A stretch of DNA of 64,000 nucleotides from Phycisphaeraceae bacterium D3-23 (GTDB taxonomy: Bacteria; Planctomycetota; Phycisphaerae; Phycisphaerales; Phycisphaeraceae), in the NCBI GenBank assembly GCA_039555135.1, contig CP114179.1, positions 186,001 through 250,000 of the forward strand, given 5' to 3'. Within the stretch, counting starts at the first letter, position 1. The number at the start of each line of letters is the position of its first letter. Below are positions 52,332 to 61,044 of the stretch, piece by piece. The translations under genes were made by a program, and so were the position numbers. The notes below the pieces were generated by a model, which made no database searches, had not been told where the DNA came from, and saw only the letters and a program-made list of their open reading frames with translations.

Positions 52332-53264
52332 TTACTCGCTGTCGCTGAAGAAACGCTCGAGCGCGCCCTGCAGCATCTGGCCCATCTCCGAGTCGGGGTC
52401 GATGGCGATGGCTTCTTCGAGCACGACCTTCGCGCCGGCCTGGTCTTCCATCACGAACATCATGATCTGCGACTTCATCGCGAGCGCTTCCTGGCGGATG
52501 GCGGGGACGAGCGCGTCGTTTTCGAGGAAGGTGTCGATGCCGTCGATGGTGCCTTGGGGGTCGCCCTGGACGTCACCGGACATCAGCGCGTTGAGGCCGG
52601 CACGCTGCTCTTCGGCCAGCGCGATGGCTTCGTAGTGGCCCTTGAGGCCGGCTTCGTTGTCGGCGTCGATCGTCATGATCTCCTCAACGATGCTGCCGTA
52701 GTGCTTGACGGCCATATCGTCGCCGAGGACCTGCATCGCGTCGTGCAAACGCTGGGCGCGTTCGATGCCTTCGGCGGCGTCCGCCGCGGCGAGATACTCG
52801 TCACGCTGCACGCGCTTCTGCTTGAGCTCTTCGAGGTGGGTGACGTAGGCCTCGGGGCCGCCGGCCTGGTAGCCGGTCTGGGCGTAGGGCCGGCCTTCTG
52901 CGTCGGCGAGGATGATGGTTGGGAAGCCCTCGACACCGAACTGCTCCTGGAGCGCCTGGTTCTGTTCGACGATCGCTTCGGGCAGTTCCTTCTGCGCGGG
53001 GAAGTCGAGCTCGACGAGGACAAAGTTCTCGCCGGCGTAGGTCTTGAACTCGTCGTGCGAGAAGACCTCTTCGTTGAGCTTGATGCACCAGCCGCACCAG
53101 TCCGAGCCGGTGAAGTCGAGCAGGACGTCCTGCTCGTTCGTCTCGGCCAGGGCGAGCGACTCTTCGTAGTTGTCGTGCCAGTCCTCGCCGCCCGCGAAGG
53201 CGGAAGTGGTGAGGACCGAGGCCGCAGCGACGGCGGTCAGGCAGCGGGAGAGGGAAATCGTCAT
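52332..53264 (-). CDS. Secreted thioredoxin-fold protein
   Basis: The 310-residue protein has a signal peptide (MTISLSRCLTAVAAASVLTT, cleaved after SAFA) and a thioredoxin domain with DWCGWCIKL, the CxxC redox pair, at about residues 50-58, followed by FGVEGFPTIIL with the cis-proline. The rest is helical, TPR-like (AGLKGHYEAIALAEEQRAGL, LEEAIAIDPDSEMGQML). It probably reduces or folds proteins in the periplasm. AAAGGT precedes the ATG. Confidence 0.86.
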   Translation of the reverse strand: MTISLSRCLTAVAAASVLTTSAFAGGEDWHDNYEESLALAETNEQDVLLDFTGSDWCGWCIKLNEEVFSHDEFKTYAGENFVLVELDFPAQKELPEAIVEQNQALQEQFGVEGFPTIILADAEGRPYAQTGYQAGGPEAYVTHLEELKQKRVQRDEYLAAADAAEGIERAQRLHDAMQVLGDDMAVKHYGSIVEEIMTIDADNEAGLKGHYEAIALAEEQRAGLNALMSGDVQGDPQGTIDGIDTFLENDALVPAIRQEALAMKSQIMMFVMEDQAGAKVVLEEAIAIDPDSEMGQMLQGALERFFSDSE

Positions 53265-53650
53265 CAGATACCTTTCGGTGGGTTGGGGGGAGCGGGCTGC
53301 CGGGTTCGGTGTGCCCTGTTCGGGGGGACAGATGATACGCCCAAGGGCTGGGCAGGGTTCGCTAATGTGAAGTAAAAACATCGCCCAGTGGTTAGGAAAG
53401 ACGCCTCGCCGCCGCTCGCGATACGCCGCCCCGGAGGAAAACACCGTCGCAAGCCGAGGCGGATGCAGCGTTTGCAGTCGTGCGTTTGTTTTGGGTCTAA
53501 CACCCCGGGCCTTCCACCCTAAGTCGTGGCCCGACCCGACTTTGAGACTCAGCCCGCAAACCGGGGTATCATGCATCTCGTAAGGCCGGGCACCCCGGCC
53601 CCCCACCGGGCCCCATCTTGGGCGTCCGGCACCCTCGGAGCCCCCGCCCC
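53265..53650. other. Intergenic stretch without genes (386 nt)
   Basis: No open gene is seen between the divergent thioredoxin and universal-stress genes. A minus-strand TATCAT (53337-53332) may serve the thioredoxin gene. On the plus strand TTGAGA (53542-53547) and TATCAT (53567-53572) with a 19-nt spacer may serve the stress-protein gene; the spacing is poor. Confidence 0.5.
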
Positions 53651-54073
53651 TTGAAGAGCCGTATCCTCGTTGCTGTGTCGTCCCCCTGGGCCAGTGAAAA
53701 ACTGGTCGGCCCGATCGCGGACATGGCCAACCGGCTCGACGCCGAGGTCTACGTCGCCCACGTCGCCACCCTCCAGGAAGCCGACGAGCACGAGGCGGAC
53801 GCGACCCAGCGCGGCGAGCAGACGCTTGCACTGCTGACCGAGGGGCTCCACGACGCGGGCGTCACCGCCGAAGGCATCATGCTCTTCTCCGACGACACCG
53901 CCAAGGCCATCCTCAACACCGCACACGCCCGCAACTGCACCCTCATCGTGCTCGGCCTCACCGGCAAGGGCGTCCTCAAACGCCTCATCGCCGGCGATGT
54001 CCCCGCCAACATCATCCGCGCCGCGGACATGCCCGTCATGCTCTGCCCCGCGAACTGGGACGGCAATATCTAG
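53651..54073 (+). CDS. Universal stress protein (UspA-like)
   Basis: The 140-residue single-domain protein has the UspA fold: ILVAVSSPWASEKLVGPIAD, YVAHVATLQEA, CTLIVLGLTGKGVLKRLIAG and NIIRAADMPVMLCPA. The ATP-binding GxxGxG-like element is partly kept as GLTGKG. I chose the TTG at 53651 (GGAG 9 nt upstream) over a TTG 33 nt earlier; no ATG is available. It stands alone between the thioredoxin and phytase-like genes. Confidence 0.8.
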   Translation: MKSRILVAVSSPWASEKLVGPIADMANRLDAEVYVAHVATLQEADEHEADATQRGEQTLALLTEGLHDAGVTAEGIMLFSDDTAKAILNTAHARNCTLIVLGLTGKGVLKRLIAGDVPANIIRAADMPVMLCPANWDGNI

Positions 54074-54158
54074 CGTGTCTGGCGAAATCCCTTGCCTTCC
54101 ACGATGAGCCGTCCATAATTAGAAGCCACCCGCAGGGCACACCGGAGCACGCTTTCCT

Positions 54159-55415
54159 ATGCGCCAACGAATCACCACACGCCTCGCGCTCGCCGCGGTC
54201 GCCTGCCTGAGCGCGGCCCCCGCGCTGGCAGATATCGAAATCTCCGCGGCCGGACAAAGCCAGACACAGGTCGCATTCGACGGCGTCCACGAGCTCAGCG
54301 GCATCACATTCCTCGGCGGCGACCAGTACCTTCTCGTCGCCGACCAGGGCGGCCTGCTCGTCAGCGCGACGATCGCCATCGACCTCGCCACCGGCCAATT
54401 CGCCACGACGCCCACGCTCGACTCCGTCACCGCGCTCGCCTTCACCGGCGGCCCCGACCTCGAGGGGATCGCTTACGACCCGCGCGACCACAGCATCCTC
54501 GTCAGCAACGAGGCCGACCACACCATCACCCGCTTCGACGCCGACGACGCCACGTTGCTGGGTTCGGTCGCGGTACCGGCCGTGTATCTCCAGGCCGCAG
54601 GCAACCGCTCGCTCGAAGCGCTCTCGATGGACCCGCACGGGCACACACTCTGGACATCCAACGAAGAAGCCCTCACCGTCGACGGCCCACTCGCCACCGA
54701 CAGCGAAGGCACGCTCGTCCGCCTCCAACAGTTCGACGCTCAGGGCGAAGCCAGCGCCCAGTTCGCCTACCGCACCGACCCCCACCGCGCCTCGGGCGCG
54801 TCCCAAGCCCGCAACGGCGTCGCCGACCTGATCGCCCTGCCCGATGGCCGAGTCATCGTGATGGAACGCGACCTGGGCGGCGGCATCCTCACCTTTCAGA
54901 ACCACTTCTACCTCGTCGATACCACCGACGCGACAGACACCAGCGACCTCGATGGGCTCATCGGCGAGACCTTCACCGCCGCCGAGAAGACCCACCTCTT
55001 CACCTACAGCGCCGGCTTCTCGAACTACGAAGGCGTTACGCTGGGCCCGCGCCTCGACAACGGCGACTACGCCCTCGTCCTCGTCGCAGACGACGGCGGC
55101 GGCGGCGGGTTCAACGCCCAGGCCCTCACCACCCTCCGGCTCTCGGGCATCAACCTGCCCGGCGACCTCGACGGCGACTGGCTCGTCGGCGCGGCCGACC
55201 TCGACATCATCCTCGCCCACTGGGGCCAAACCGTCGACGCCGGCGTCCTGCTCCAGGGCGACGCGGATGGCAACGCCACCGTCGACCAGCAGGACCTCGA
55301 CATCGTCCTCACCCATTGGGGCGACGGCGACCCCCCGGAAGTCGTCATCCCCGAACCCGCCGGCCTGCTCGGCCTCGGCGCGGGGCTGATGCTGTGCGGC
55401 AAACGGACACGGTAA
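54159..55415 (+). CDS. Secreted phytase-like PEP-CTERM protein with dockerin-like repeats
   Basis: The 418-residue protein has a signal peptide (TRLALAAVACLSAAPALA), an esterase-like/phytase-like beta-propeller domain (about residues 30-335: HELSGITFLGG, DPRDHSILVSNEADHT, FSNYEGVTLGPRL), and a C-terminal pair of dockerin-type repeats (GDLDGDWLVGAADLDIILAH and GDADGNATVDQQDLDIVLTH). Each has the calcium-loop D-x-D-G pattern. The tail VIPEPAGLLGLGAGLMLCGK plus RTR is a shorter PEP-CTERM variant. It is probably surface-attached. Substrate unknown; a phosphoester or lactone is possible. Confidence 0.8.
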   Translation: MRQRITTRLALAAVACLSAAPALADIEISAAGQSQTQVAFDGVHELSGITFLGGDQYLLVADQGGLLVSATIAIDLATGQFATTPTLDSVTALAFTGGPDLEGIAYDPRDHSILVSNEADHTITRFDADDATLLGSVAVPAVYLQAAGNRSLEALSMDPHGHTLWTSNEEALTVDGPLATDSEGTLVRLQQFDAQGEASAQFAYRTDPHRASGASQARNGVADLIALPDGRVIVMERDLGGGILTFQNHFYLVDTTDATDTSDLDGLIGETFTAAEKTHLFTYSAGFSNYEGVTLGPRLDNGDYALVLVADDGGGGGFNAQALTTLRLSGINLPGDLDGDWLVGAADLDIILAHWGQTVDAGVLLQGDADGNATVDQQDLDIVLTHWGDGDPPEVVIPEPAGLLGLGAGLMLCGKRTR

Positions 55416-55425
55416 AACGACGCCC

Positions 55426-55516
55426 TAGCCCGCAGCTAACAGCTGCGCGGTCCCCCCTTCACTCGAGCAGTCAGATAAGACCTCGCACGCTCCGCGCAGC
55501 TGTTAGCTGCGGGCTA
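55426..55516. repeat. BIME-like perfect inverted repeat, family F
   Basis: The 25-nt arms 55426-55450 and 55492-55516 are exact reverse complements. Each arm itself forms a GCAGCT-AAC-AGCTGC hairpin. Spacer 41 nt. It lies 10 nt past the phytase-like stop. Confidence 0.92.
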
Positions 55517-55584
55517 TTGGGACGAGTACCCCTCACAAGCCCCGCATTTGAAGCCGCCCCCGCCCGAGCGCCGATACCACCCCC

Positions 55585-55827
55585 ATGCACGGCCCCGACT
55601 ACATCCTCAACATCGACGGCATCGCCCCCGCCCACCCCCAGCCCACGCAAGCCCCCAAGGCCCGCGCCTGGATCGCCGTGAACTGGACCTGCTGCTCCGT
55701 CTACTCCCGCATCTACAAACACAAAGACGGCGACCGCTACGAAGGCCGCTGCCCCAAGTGCATGAAACACGTCAGCGCCCACGTCGGCCCGGGCGGAACG
55801 AGTCGGCGGTTCTTTGAGGCGGGGTAG
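55585..55827 (+). CDS. Small conserved hypothetical protein
   Basis: The 80-residue protein has WIAVNWTCCSVYSRIYKHKD then RCPKCMKHVSAHVG, so a CC and a CxxC with His pairs that could bind zinc. It ends GTSRRFFEAG. I recognise the type from planctomycete genomes but know no function. A family F element lies before it and the 33-nt repeat H2 after it. Confidence 0.6.
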   Translation: MHGPDYILNIDGIAPAHPQPTQAPKARAWIAVNWTCCSVYSRIYKHKDGDRYEGRCPKCMKHVSAHVGPGGTSRRFFEAG

Positions 55828-55873
55828 TCGAACGCGACTTCCTCGTTACCACGCCGCCGTCCCCCACCACAAT

Positions 55874-55906
55874 ACGCCGAGGCCTGAGTCCGCGAAGGTT
55901 CGGATC
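55874..55906 (-). repeat. Dispersed 33-nt repeat, copy H2
   Basis: Inverted copy of 62-94 with two differences, located 10 nt before the next start codon. Confidence 0.7.
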
Positions 55907-55916
55907 CGGTGACCCT

Positions 55917-56681
55917 ATGCAATCAAAACCAGCACAATACAAAACACCGCTCGTCGTCAAACACAAACGCCCGAGCAAACTGTCAGACCCATTCCAAGAC
56001 CACGGCGACCAGTATACCCGGGCATTGTTATCCAAACCCGACCATCAACTGACCTGGTCTGACTACCAATCGCTACTGGGGCCTTTCCTCCCGGCAGGCA
56101 CCTACGAAGAAAGTGTTTACTTCCTTCCCTTGGCGTTTGATTTGCTTCTCGCCGAAAAAGACCCCGGCTATGAACTCGATGTATCCGTCGTCTGGTTCGT
56201 GTCGGAATACGCAGATCAACTCAAGGCCGATGGGATTCTGGAGGCATGCCGCAACCGTATCTGTGAATTGCTGGCACACTGGACCGCAACATTTGTGGTC
56301 CATCACACCGACCAAGCCACCTGTCGCGAGAAGGGGTGGAACCTCGACTATGCTGATCATGTCCAGCATGTCGAAGCGATTTGCGAATGCACCAGCAGCT
56401 TGATTCGTTTTACCCGACACGCCGACTTGGCGGTCGGGTTCTACCAAGACCTGGCGCAGAGCGACAACGCCCCTGTCAAAGCGGCTTGGCTTCTTGAGTT
56501 ATCTCGCGCGCAGGCTTGTTCAATCAAAAACCCGCCGACACACCCCGAGATTGGACCAGCACTGAACGATCCCGCGACACTGCTGAATGCCTGCCGGGCC
56601 GTGCAAAAAACGCTCGCCGTGACACAGCCCTCTCCGACCTATTGGCGGGACCTGCTCGCTCAGTTTGACTATCTCGGATAG
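55917..56681 (+). CDS. Hypothetical protein, accessory-looking
   Basis: The 254-residue protein is not recognised. It reads as mostly helical: YQSLLGPFLPAGTYEESVYF, DVSVVWFVSEYADQLKADGI, ICELLAHWTATFVVHHT, AVGFYQDLAQSDNAPVKAAW. Several His, Cys and Trp residues are spread in the middle. By eye, the codons use more A and T than the neighbours, suggesting a recent arrival. No signal peptide. A role in a small accessory module is possible, but nothing points to a specific function. Confidence 0.6.
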   Translation: MQSKPAQYKTPLVVKHKRPSKLSDPFQDHGDQYTRALLSKPDHQLTWSDYQSLLGPFLPAGTYEESVYFLPLAFDLLLAEKDPGYELDVSVVWFVSEYADQLKADGILEACRNRICELLAHWTATFVVHHTDQATCREKGWNLDYADHVQHVEAICECTSSLIRFTRHADLAVGFYQDLAQSDNAPVKAAWLLELSRAQACSIKNPPTHPEIGPALNDPATLLNACRAVQKTLAVTQPSPTYWRDLLAQFDYLG

Positions 56682-56744
56682 CTGCATCGCCTACATCCCC
56701 AGCTGCTGACCGCCCTGTAGCGATGCACCATTGACGAGCATCGC

Positions 56745-56759
56745 TACGCTATCAACATG
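56745..56759 (+). promoter_or_regulatory. Leaderless-type start: TACGCT, 6 nt, ATG
   Basis: TACGCT (56745-56750) ends 6 nt before the ATG at 56757. One of eight starts with this geometry. Confidence 0.45.
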
Positions 56760-57098
56760 GATTCACCGAACACCACTGGTATCCAGAGGATCGAAACCGC
56801 AGCCACCTACGGCGCCGCTTCACTGGCGGCTTTCCTGATCGGTTCTTTGTGTCAGCTTGCCGTCGTTGACTGGCTAATATTCGGCTCACCCGACGGCCCG
56901 TTGTGGGTCGGGTTCTTCGCCCCGCTCGGGCTCCTCTTGTATGTAGCCGGCTGCGGCGTCGCGCTAATCGGCCGCTACCGAACCCGCTGTAGGAAACTCT
57001 CGTTCCTCGCTGCACTCAACGCCGCATTGATCTGCGCCTTTTTCGGTGCATGCTTTGCCTATGTCGTGTTCGCACTCAGCATCGAGCATCATGCGTGA
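56757..57098 (+). CDS. Small membrane protein
   Basis: The 113-residue protein has three hydrophobic segments: about residues 19-38 (AASLAAFLIGSLCQLAVVDW), 47-68 (GFFAPLGLLLYVAGCGVALI) and 79-102 (FLAALNAALICAFFGACFAY). No family is recognised. Lone between the unknown 254-residue protein and the convergent antiporter. Confidence 0.6.
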   Translation: MDSPNTTGIQRIETAATYGAASLAAFLIGSLCQLAVVDWLIFGSPDGPLWVGFFAPLGLLLYVAGCGVALIGRYRTRCRKLSFLAALNAALICAFFGACFAYVVFALSIEHHA

Positions 57099-57159
57099 AG
57101 ACCCATTCAGCGACGGTATCCAAATGATCGCAGCAGCTCCGCAGCGAAAAAAGAACGAA

Positions 57160-58950
57160 CTACATCCCCAACGTCTCATCATCATGATGCTGGCTCGCCG
57201 TCTCTTCGGCGGCGGCCTGGTTCAGGACCGCCCGCAGTTCGGTCGCGTTGTTCGCGGCGAGGCAGCGGGCGCGGACGGTGTCGCTGTCGAAGGTCTTGGC
57301 AACCAGCGACAACAGCTCCAGCTGCGTCTCGGGCTGGTCGGTCGGGGTGAGCAGCATAAAAATCAGCCGGGCGTTCATGCCGTCGGCGGCGTCGAAGTCC
57401 ACCCCGCGGTGTGAACGCGCGAGGATGACCGTCGGCTTCGCCAGCTCATCAAGCCGGGCGTGCGGCACAGCCAACCCATTGGGCAGCGCGGTGTGCATGA
57501 TGCGCTCGCGGGACCAGACCTCTTTGAAGATGACCTCCTCGTCGAGCCCGGTGACCTCGTTGGCCCGGCTGGACATCACACGCAGCAGCGACTCGATGTC
57601 CGACGTCTCGGGGTCCATCATGATCTGCCGGTCGGTCAGCATGTCGTTGAGGTGGCGCTGGGTCTTGAGCTGCAAGATACGCTGCATCACAGGCCCGGCG
57701 AGCATCGAGGTGCCCAGCGCCATGATGACGATGGCGACCATGAGCTCGTCGCTGATGAGGCCCGCCTTGTTCGCGAGCTGGCCGAGGATGATGCCCACCG
57801 CGCCCTGCGCCGCCATGCCGAAGCCGACCGCCCACGACTCGCGGTTGCTCATCTTCGCGATCTTCGCGCCGAGGTAGCAGCCGTTGACCTTGCCGATGAG
57901 GGCGATCGTGCAGACGATCAGGACCGTGTCCCACTTGAACGCGTCGACAAAGTCCACCCGCAGCCCGATGGACGCGAAGAACAGCGGCGCGAAGATGTTC
58001 ATGATGAACTGGTGGATCGTGTCGCGGGTGCGCTGGCGCAGGTGGTGCGAGTCGCCGATGACGACGCCGGCGATGAACGCGCCGAAGATCGAGTGGATGC
58101 CGAGGAACTCGGTAAACGCGCCGCAGACCATGGCGATGACGAAGACCAGCGAGATCACCCCGCCGGGCCAGGACCACCGGGCCTGGACCCATGGCAGGAC
58201 CCAGTGCGCGATCCATCGGCCGATTGTGAGCATCGCCGCGAGGAAGGCGAGGGTGATGCCGATCGTGGCGGGGACGCCGAGGTTGCTGCCCCCGTCTGCG
58301 CCGGTGGCGATGAGCGCGAGGACGACGGCGAACCCGATCCAGCCGACCAGGTCGTTGCACATCGCGGAACTGATGACCAACACCCCCATATCGGAGCGTG
58401 AGAGGTTGAGGTCCATGAGGATTTTGGCGATGACGGGCAGCGCGGTGATGGAGAGTGCGAGGCCGACGAAGATGCCAAAAGCGTAGGGGTTGTTGCCTGC
58501 GCTCTCGCCAGGGCCGAGCACTCCGGGCCAGAACCATGCGACCGTGAAGCCGATCGCGAGCGGGATGGCGATCCCGAACGCGCTGACCGAGACCATCGCC
58601 TTGCCCTGACGGATCACGGCCGAGAGGTCGACCTCGAGCCCGACGACGAACAGCAGCAGCGCGGCCGAGAGCGTGAACAGGCCCTCGGTCGCGATGAATG
58701 TAGCGCCCTCGCCGGGGAAGAGCCAACTGTAACCAGAGACGGAGATCGCCATGAACACCGTAGGCCCAAGGACGATGCCGGCGAGGATCTCACCCAGCAC
58801 GGCGGGCTGATTGAACTTCCGGCATAGCTCACCAAAGATGCGCGCAAAACCAAGCAGCGCGGCGATCGCGAGCAGCAGGCGCGTAATCTCGCCGGGCGTC
58901 AGCGCCGCACCAGCGGCGAGGAGGTTTGTTGAGGTGTCAAGCAGAGGCAT
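57160..58950 (-). CDS. CPA2 cation:proton antiporter fused to PTS-EIIA (Ntr-type)
   Basis: The 596-residue membrane protein has a Na+/H+-exchanger (KefB/CPA2-like) domain (about residues 15-400, QPAVLGEILAGIVLGP, SSAMCNDLVGWIGFAVVL with the Asp-pair site) followed by an EIIA type-2 domain (about 435-590). The phospho-His is His497 in GLAVPHARLDEL. The ATG at 58950 matches the start of the downstream paralogue; another ATG lies 7 codons earlier. It is adjacent to a similar gene on the same strand, so the two are a tandem duplication that has diverged. Confidence 0.88.
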   Translation of the reverse strand: MPLLDTSTNLLAAGAALTPGEITRLLLAIAALLGFARIFGELCRKFNQPAVLGEILAGIVLGPTVFMAISVSGYSWLFPGEGATFIATEGLFTLSAALLLFVVGLEVDLSAVIRQGKAMVSVSAFGIAIPLAIGFTVAWFWPGVLGPGESAGNNPYAFGIFVGLALSITALPVIAKILMDLNLSRSDMGVLVISSAMCNDLVGWIGFAVVLALIATGADGGSNLGVPATIGITLAFLAAMLTIGRWIAHWVLPWVQARWSWPGGVISLVFVIAMVCGAFTEFLGIHSIFGAFIAGVVIGDSHHLRQRTRDTIHQFIMNIFAPLFFASIGLRVDFVDAFKWDTVLIVCTIALIGKVNGCYLGAKIAKMSNRESWAVGFGMAAQGAVGIILGQLANKAGLISDELMVAIVIMALGTSMLAGPVMQRILQLKTQRHLNDMLTDRQIMMDPETSDIESLLRVMSSRANEVTGLDEEVIFKEVWSRERIMHTALPNGLAVPHARLDELAKPTVILARSHRGVDFDAADGMNARLIFMLLTPTDQPETQLELLSLVAKTFDSDTVRARCLAANNATELRAVLNQAAAEETASQHHDDETLGM

Positions 58951-59060
58951 AGAGTCTTCGTCGGCCTCCATTCACCGGATAGCCGTAGCAAGGGGAGGTG
59001 GGAGTGTAGCGGTGGCGGGCGGTGCCCGCGAATACGAAGCACCGGCGCGCGAGCCGGGCG

Positions 59061-60926
59061 CTAATGCTCGTCTGCATCCGACGAGCCGATCGTCAGCGCC
59101 GCGCGGAACTGCGTGTACCCCTGGGCCTCCACCGCCGAGCGCCGGGTCGCGCGGGTCTGGAACGCGTCGGCCACCATCCGCAACAACTCGATCTGGCTGC
59201 GCTGGTCGTCAGCGGGTGTCAGCAAGAGACAGATGATCTCGGCCGGCTGGCCGTCGCTGGCCTCAAAGTCGATCCCCGGCGGGCTGATCCCGACAAACAC
59301 CGCCGGCTCGGCGAGACCCGCGAGCCGGGCGTGCGGCACCGCAATGCCGTTGGCCAGCCCGGTCGAGACCAGCGCTTCCCGCGCGATCACGGCCTTGGCG
59401 ATCACGGCCGAGTCCAGCTTGACGGTGTCACTCGCAAATGCCGACAGCTCACGGATCGCCGCCTCACGCGTACCCGAACTCAGCGTGCCCGCGAAATGCT
59501 TACTCCCCAAGACATCCAGCAGCCGCTTATCCTGCTTGAGCCCGAGTGCTTTCTGCATCAAAGGCCCGGCAATCACACTGGTCACGATCGCCATCACAAC
59601 GACCGCCACAAACAGCTCCTGGGTGATCAGCCCGAAGTTCAGCGCGATCTGGCCGAGGATGATCTCCATCGCCCCGCGGGCCGACATCCCAAACCCCACC
59701 GCCCAGCTCTCCCGACGCGACATCCCGGCCCACTTCGCGCCGGCGTAGCACCCCACCGCCTTGCCGGCGATCGCGATCGATAGCACCAACAGCACCGCGA
59801 CCAGGTCGAAGTTCGCCAAGAAGTCAACCCGCAACGCCACCCCCGCAAAAAAGATCGGGGCAAAGATGTAGGTGACGATTTGCTCGATCGTCTTGCGCGT
59901 CTGTGGCTTGAGGTGCTTGGAATCGCCCAGCGCGACACCGGCCAAGAACGCCCCGAAGATCGCGTGGATCCCGATCCATTCCGTCAACGCCGCACACAGC
60001 AGCGCGAGCGTAAAGACAAACCCAAGGATCCCGCCCGGCCATGACGAATGCGCCTGCACCAGCGGGATCGCCCGGTCCGCAAGCCAGCGCCCCACCGTCA
60101 ATATCAGCCCGACAAACAGCAGGGTCGCGGGGATCACAAAGTGCAGCGGGATCGCCGACTCGCCCGGCGGCAGGATGAGCGACAAAACAATCGCAAACCC
60201 GACCCAGCCCAAGAGGTCGTTGATCATCGCCGACGACATGATCAGCATGCCCATGTCCGAGCGGAACATCTTAAGATCGAGCAGGATCTTCGCGATCACC
60301 GGCAGCGCGGTGATCGACATCGCGATGCCCAGGAACAAGGCGAAGGGGATGAGCTTGTCTGAATCGGAGTCGTAACCGATCAATCCCGGCACCGCGAGCG
60401 CCAGCGCAAACCCAAAAGCGAACGGCACCACCATCCCTGTGAGACTCACAAACCCCGCGGCCTTCCCCTGCCGGGTCACGATCGATAGATCAACCTCAAG
60501 CCCCGCGACCAGCAGAAGCAGACAGACGCACAGCACCGAAAAGGCATCGAGACCAACCAGCACCAAGCTCGGCGCGGGCTCGCCGGGCACAGCGATATGC
60601 AGCACTTCGCCGGTGACCGCGTCGACCTCCTCTTCATAGACGATGGCCTGTGTCTCGGGGTCGACCTGATCGTAGTAGACCTGTTCGCCCGAGGCGTGGT
60701 CATAGAGATACTTGGGGAACAGGTAGTCGTAGGCCGGCGGATATATATTGGCCAGCACCGTCGCGCCGAGCAACACCCCGGCCAGGATCTCCCCGAGCAC
60801 CGCGGGCTGACCCAGCTTTCGAGCGACCTCACCCAGCAGACGCGCCGTCCCCAGGAGCGCCGCAAGGGCCAAAAGAAACACCGTGATCTCAGAAGGGGTC
60901 AAAGACCCGGCGGCCAGCGGGAGCAT
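59061..60926 (-). CDS. CPA2 cation:proton antiporter fused to PTS-EIIA, paralogue
   Basis: The 621-residue paralogue has the same order: exchanger domain with QPAVLGEILAGVLLGATV, and EIIA domain with the phospho-His His532 in GIAVPHARLAGL. It differs by an insertion of about 45 residues after the second helix (YLYDHASGEQVYYDQVDPET to HIAVPGEPAP), probably extracytoplasmic. The likely role is pH/ion homeostasis under phosphotransfer control. I chose the ATG at 60926. Transcription is divergent from the upstream diguanylate cyclase unit. Confidence 0.88.
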   Translation of the reverse strand: MLPLAAGSLTPSEITVFLLALAALLGTARLLGEVARKLGQPAVLGEILAGVLLGATVLANIYPPAYDYLFPKYLYDHASGEQVYYDQVDPETQAIVYEEEVDAVTGEVLHIAVPGEPAPSLVLVGLDAFSVLCVCLLLLVAGLEVDLSIVTRQGKAAGFVSLTGMVVPFAFGFALALAVPGLIGYDSDSDKLIPFALFLGIAMSITALPVIAKILLDLKMFRSDMGMLIMSSAMINDLLGWVGFAIVLSLILPPGESAIPLHFVIPATLLFVGLILTVGRWLADRAIPLVQAHSSWPGGILGFVFTLALLCAALTEWIGIHAIFGAFLAGVALGDSKHLKPQTRKTIEQIVTYIFAPIFFAGVALRVDFLANFDLVAVLLVLSIAIAGKAVGCYAGAKWAGMSRRESWAVGFGMSARGAMEIILGQIALNFGLITQELFVAVVVMAIVTSVIAGPLMQKALGLKQDKRLLDVLGSKHFAGTLSSGTREAAIRELSAFASDTVKLDSAVIAKAVIAREALVSTGLANGIAVPHARLAGLAEPAVFVGISPPGIDFEASDGQPAEIICLLLTPADDQRSQIELLRMVADAFQTRATRRSAVEAQGYTQFRAALTIGSSDADEH

Positions 60927-61029
60927 CGGCGAAGTCCGGTCGGGGGTGCGAAGTGTTGTTCGCGGGCAGTGTATCTTTACGGCCGCAGTTGTATTGTTTA
61001 CACCGGCTTGGTTTGATCCCTCCGTGCAG

Positions 61030-61044
61030 TACAATTAGACGATG
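61030..61044 (+). promoter_or_regulatory. Leaderless-type start: TACAAT, 6 nt, ATG
   Basis: TACAAT (61030-61035) ends 6 nt before the ATG at 61042. One of eight starts with this geometry. Confidence 0.55.
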
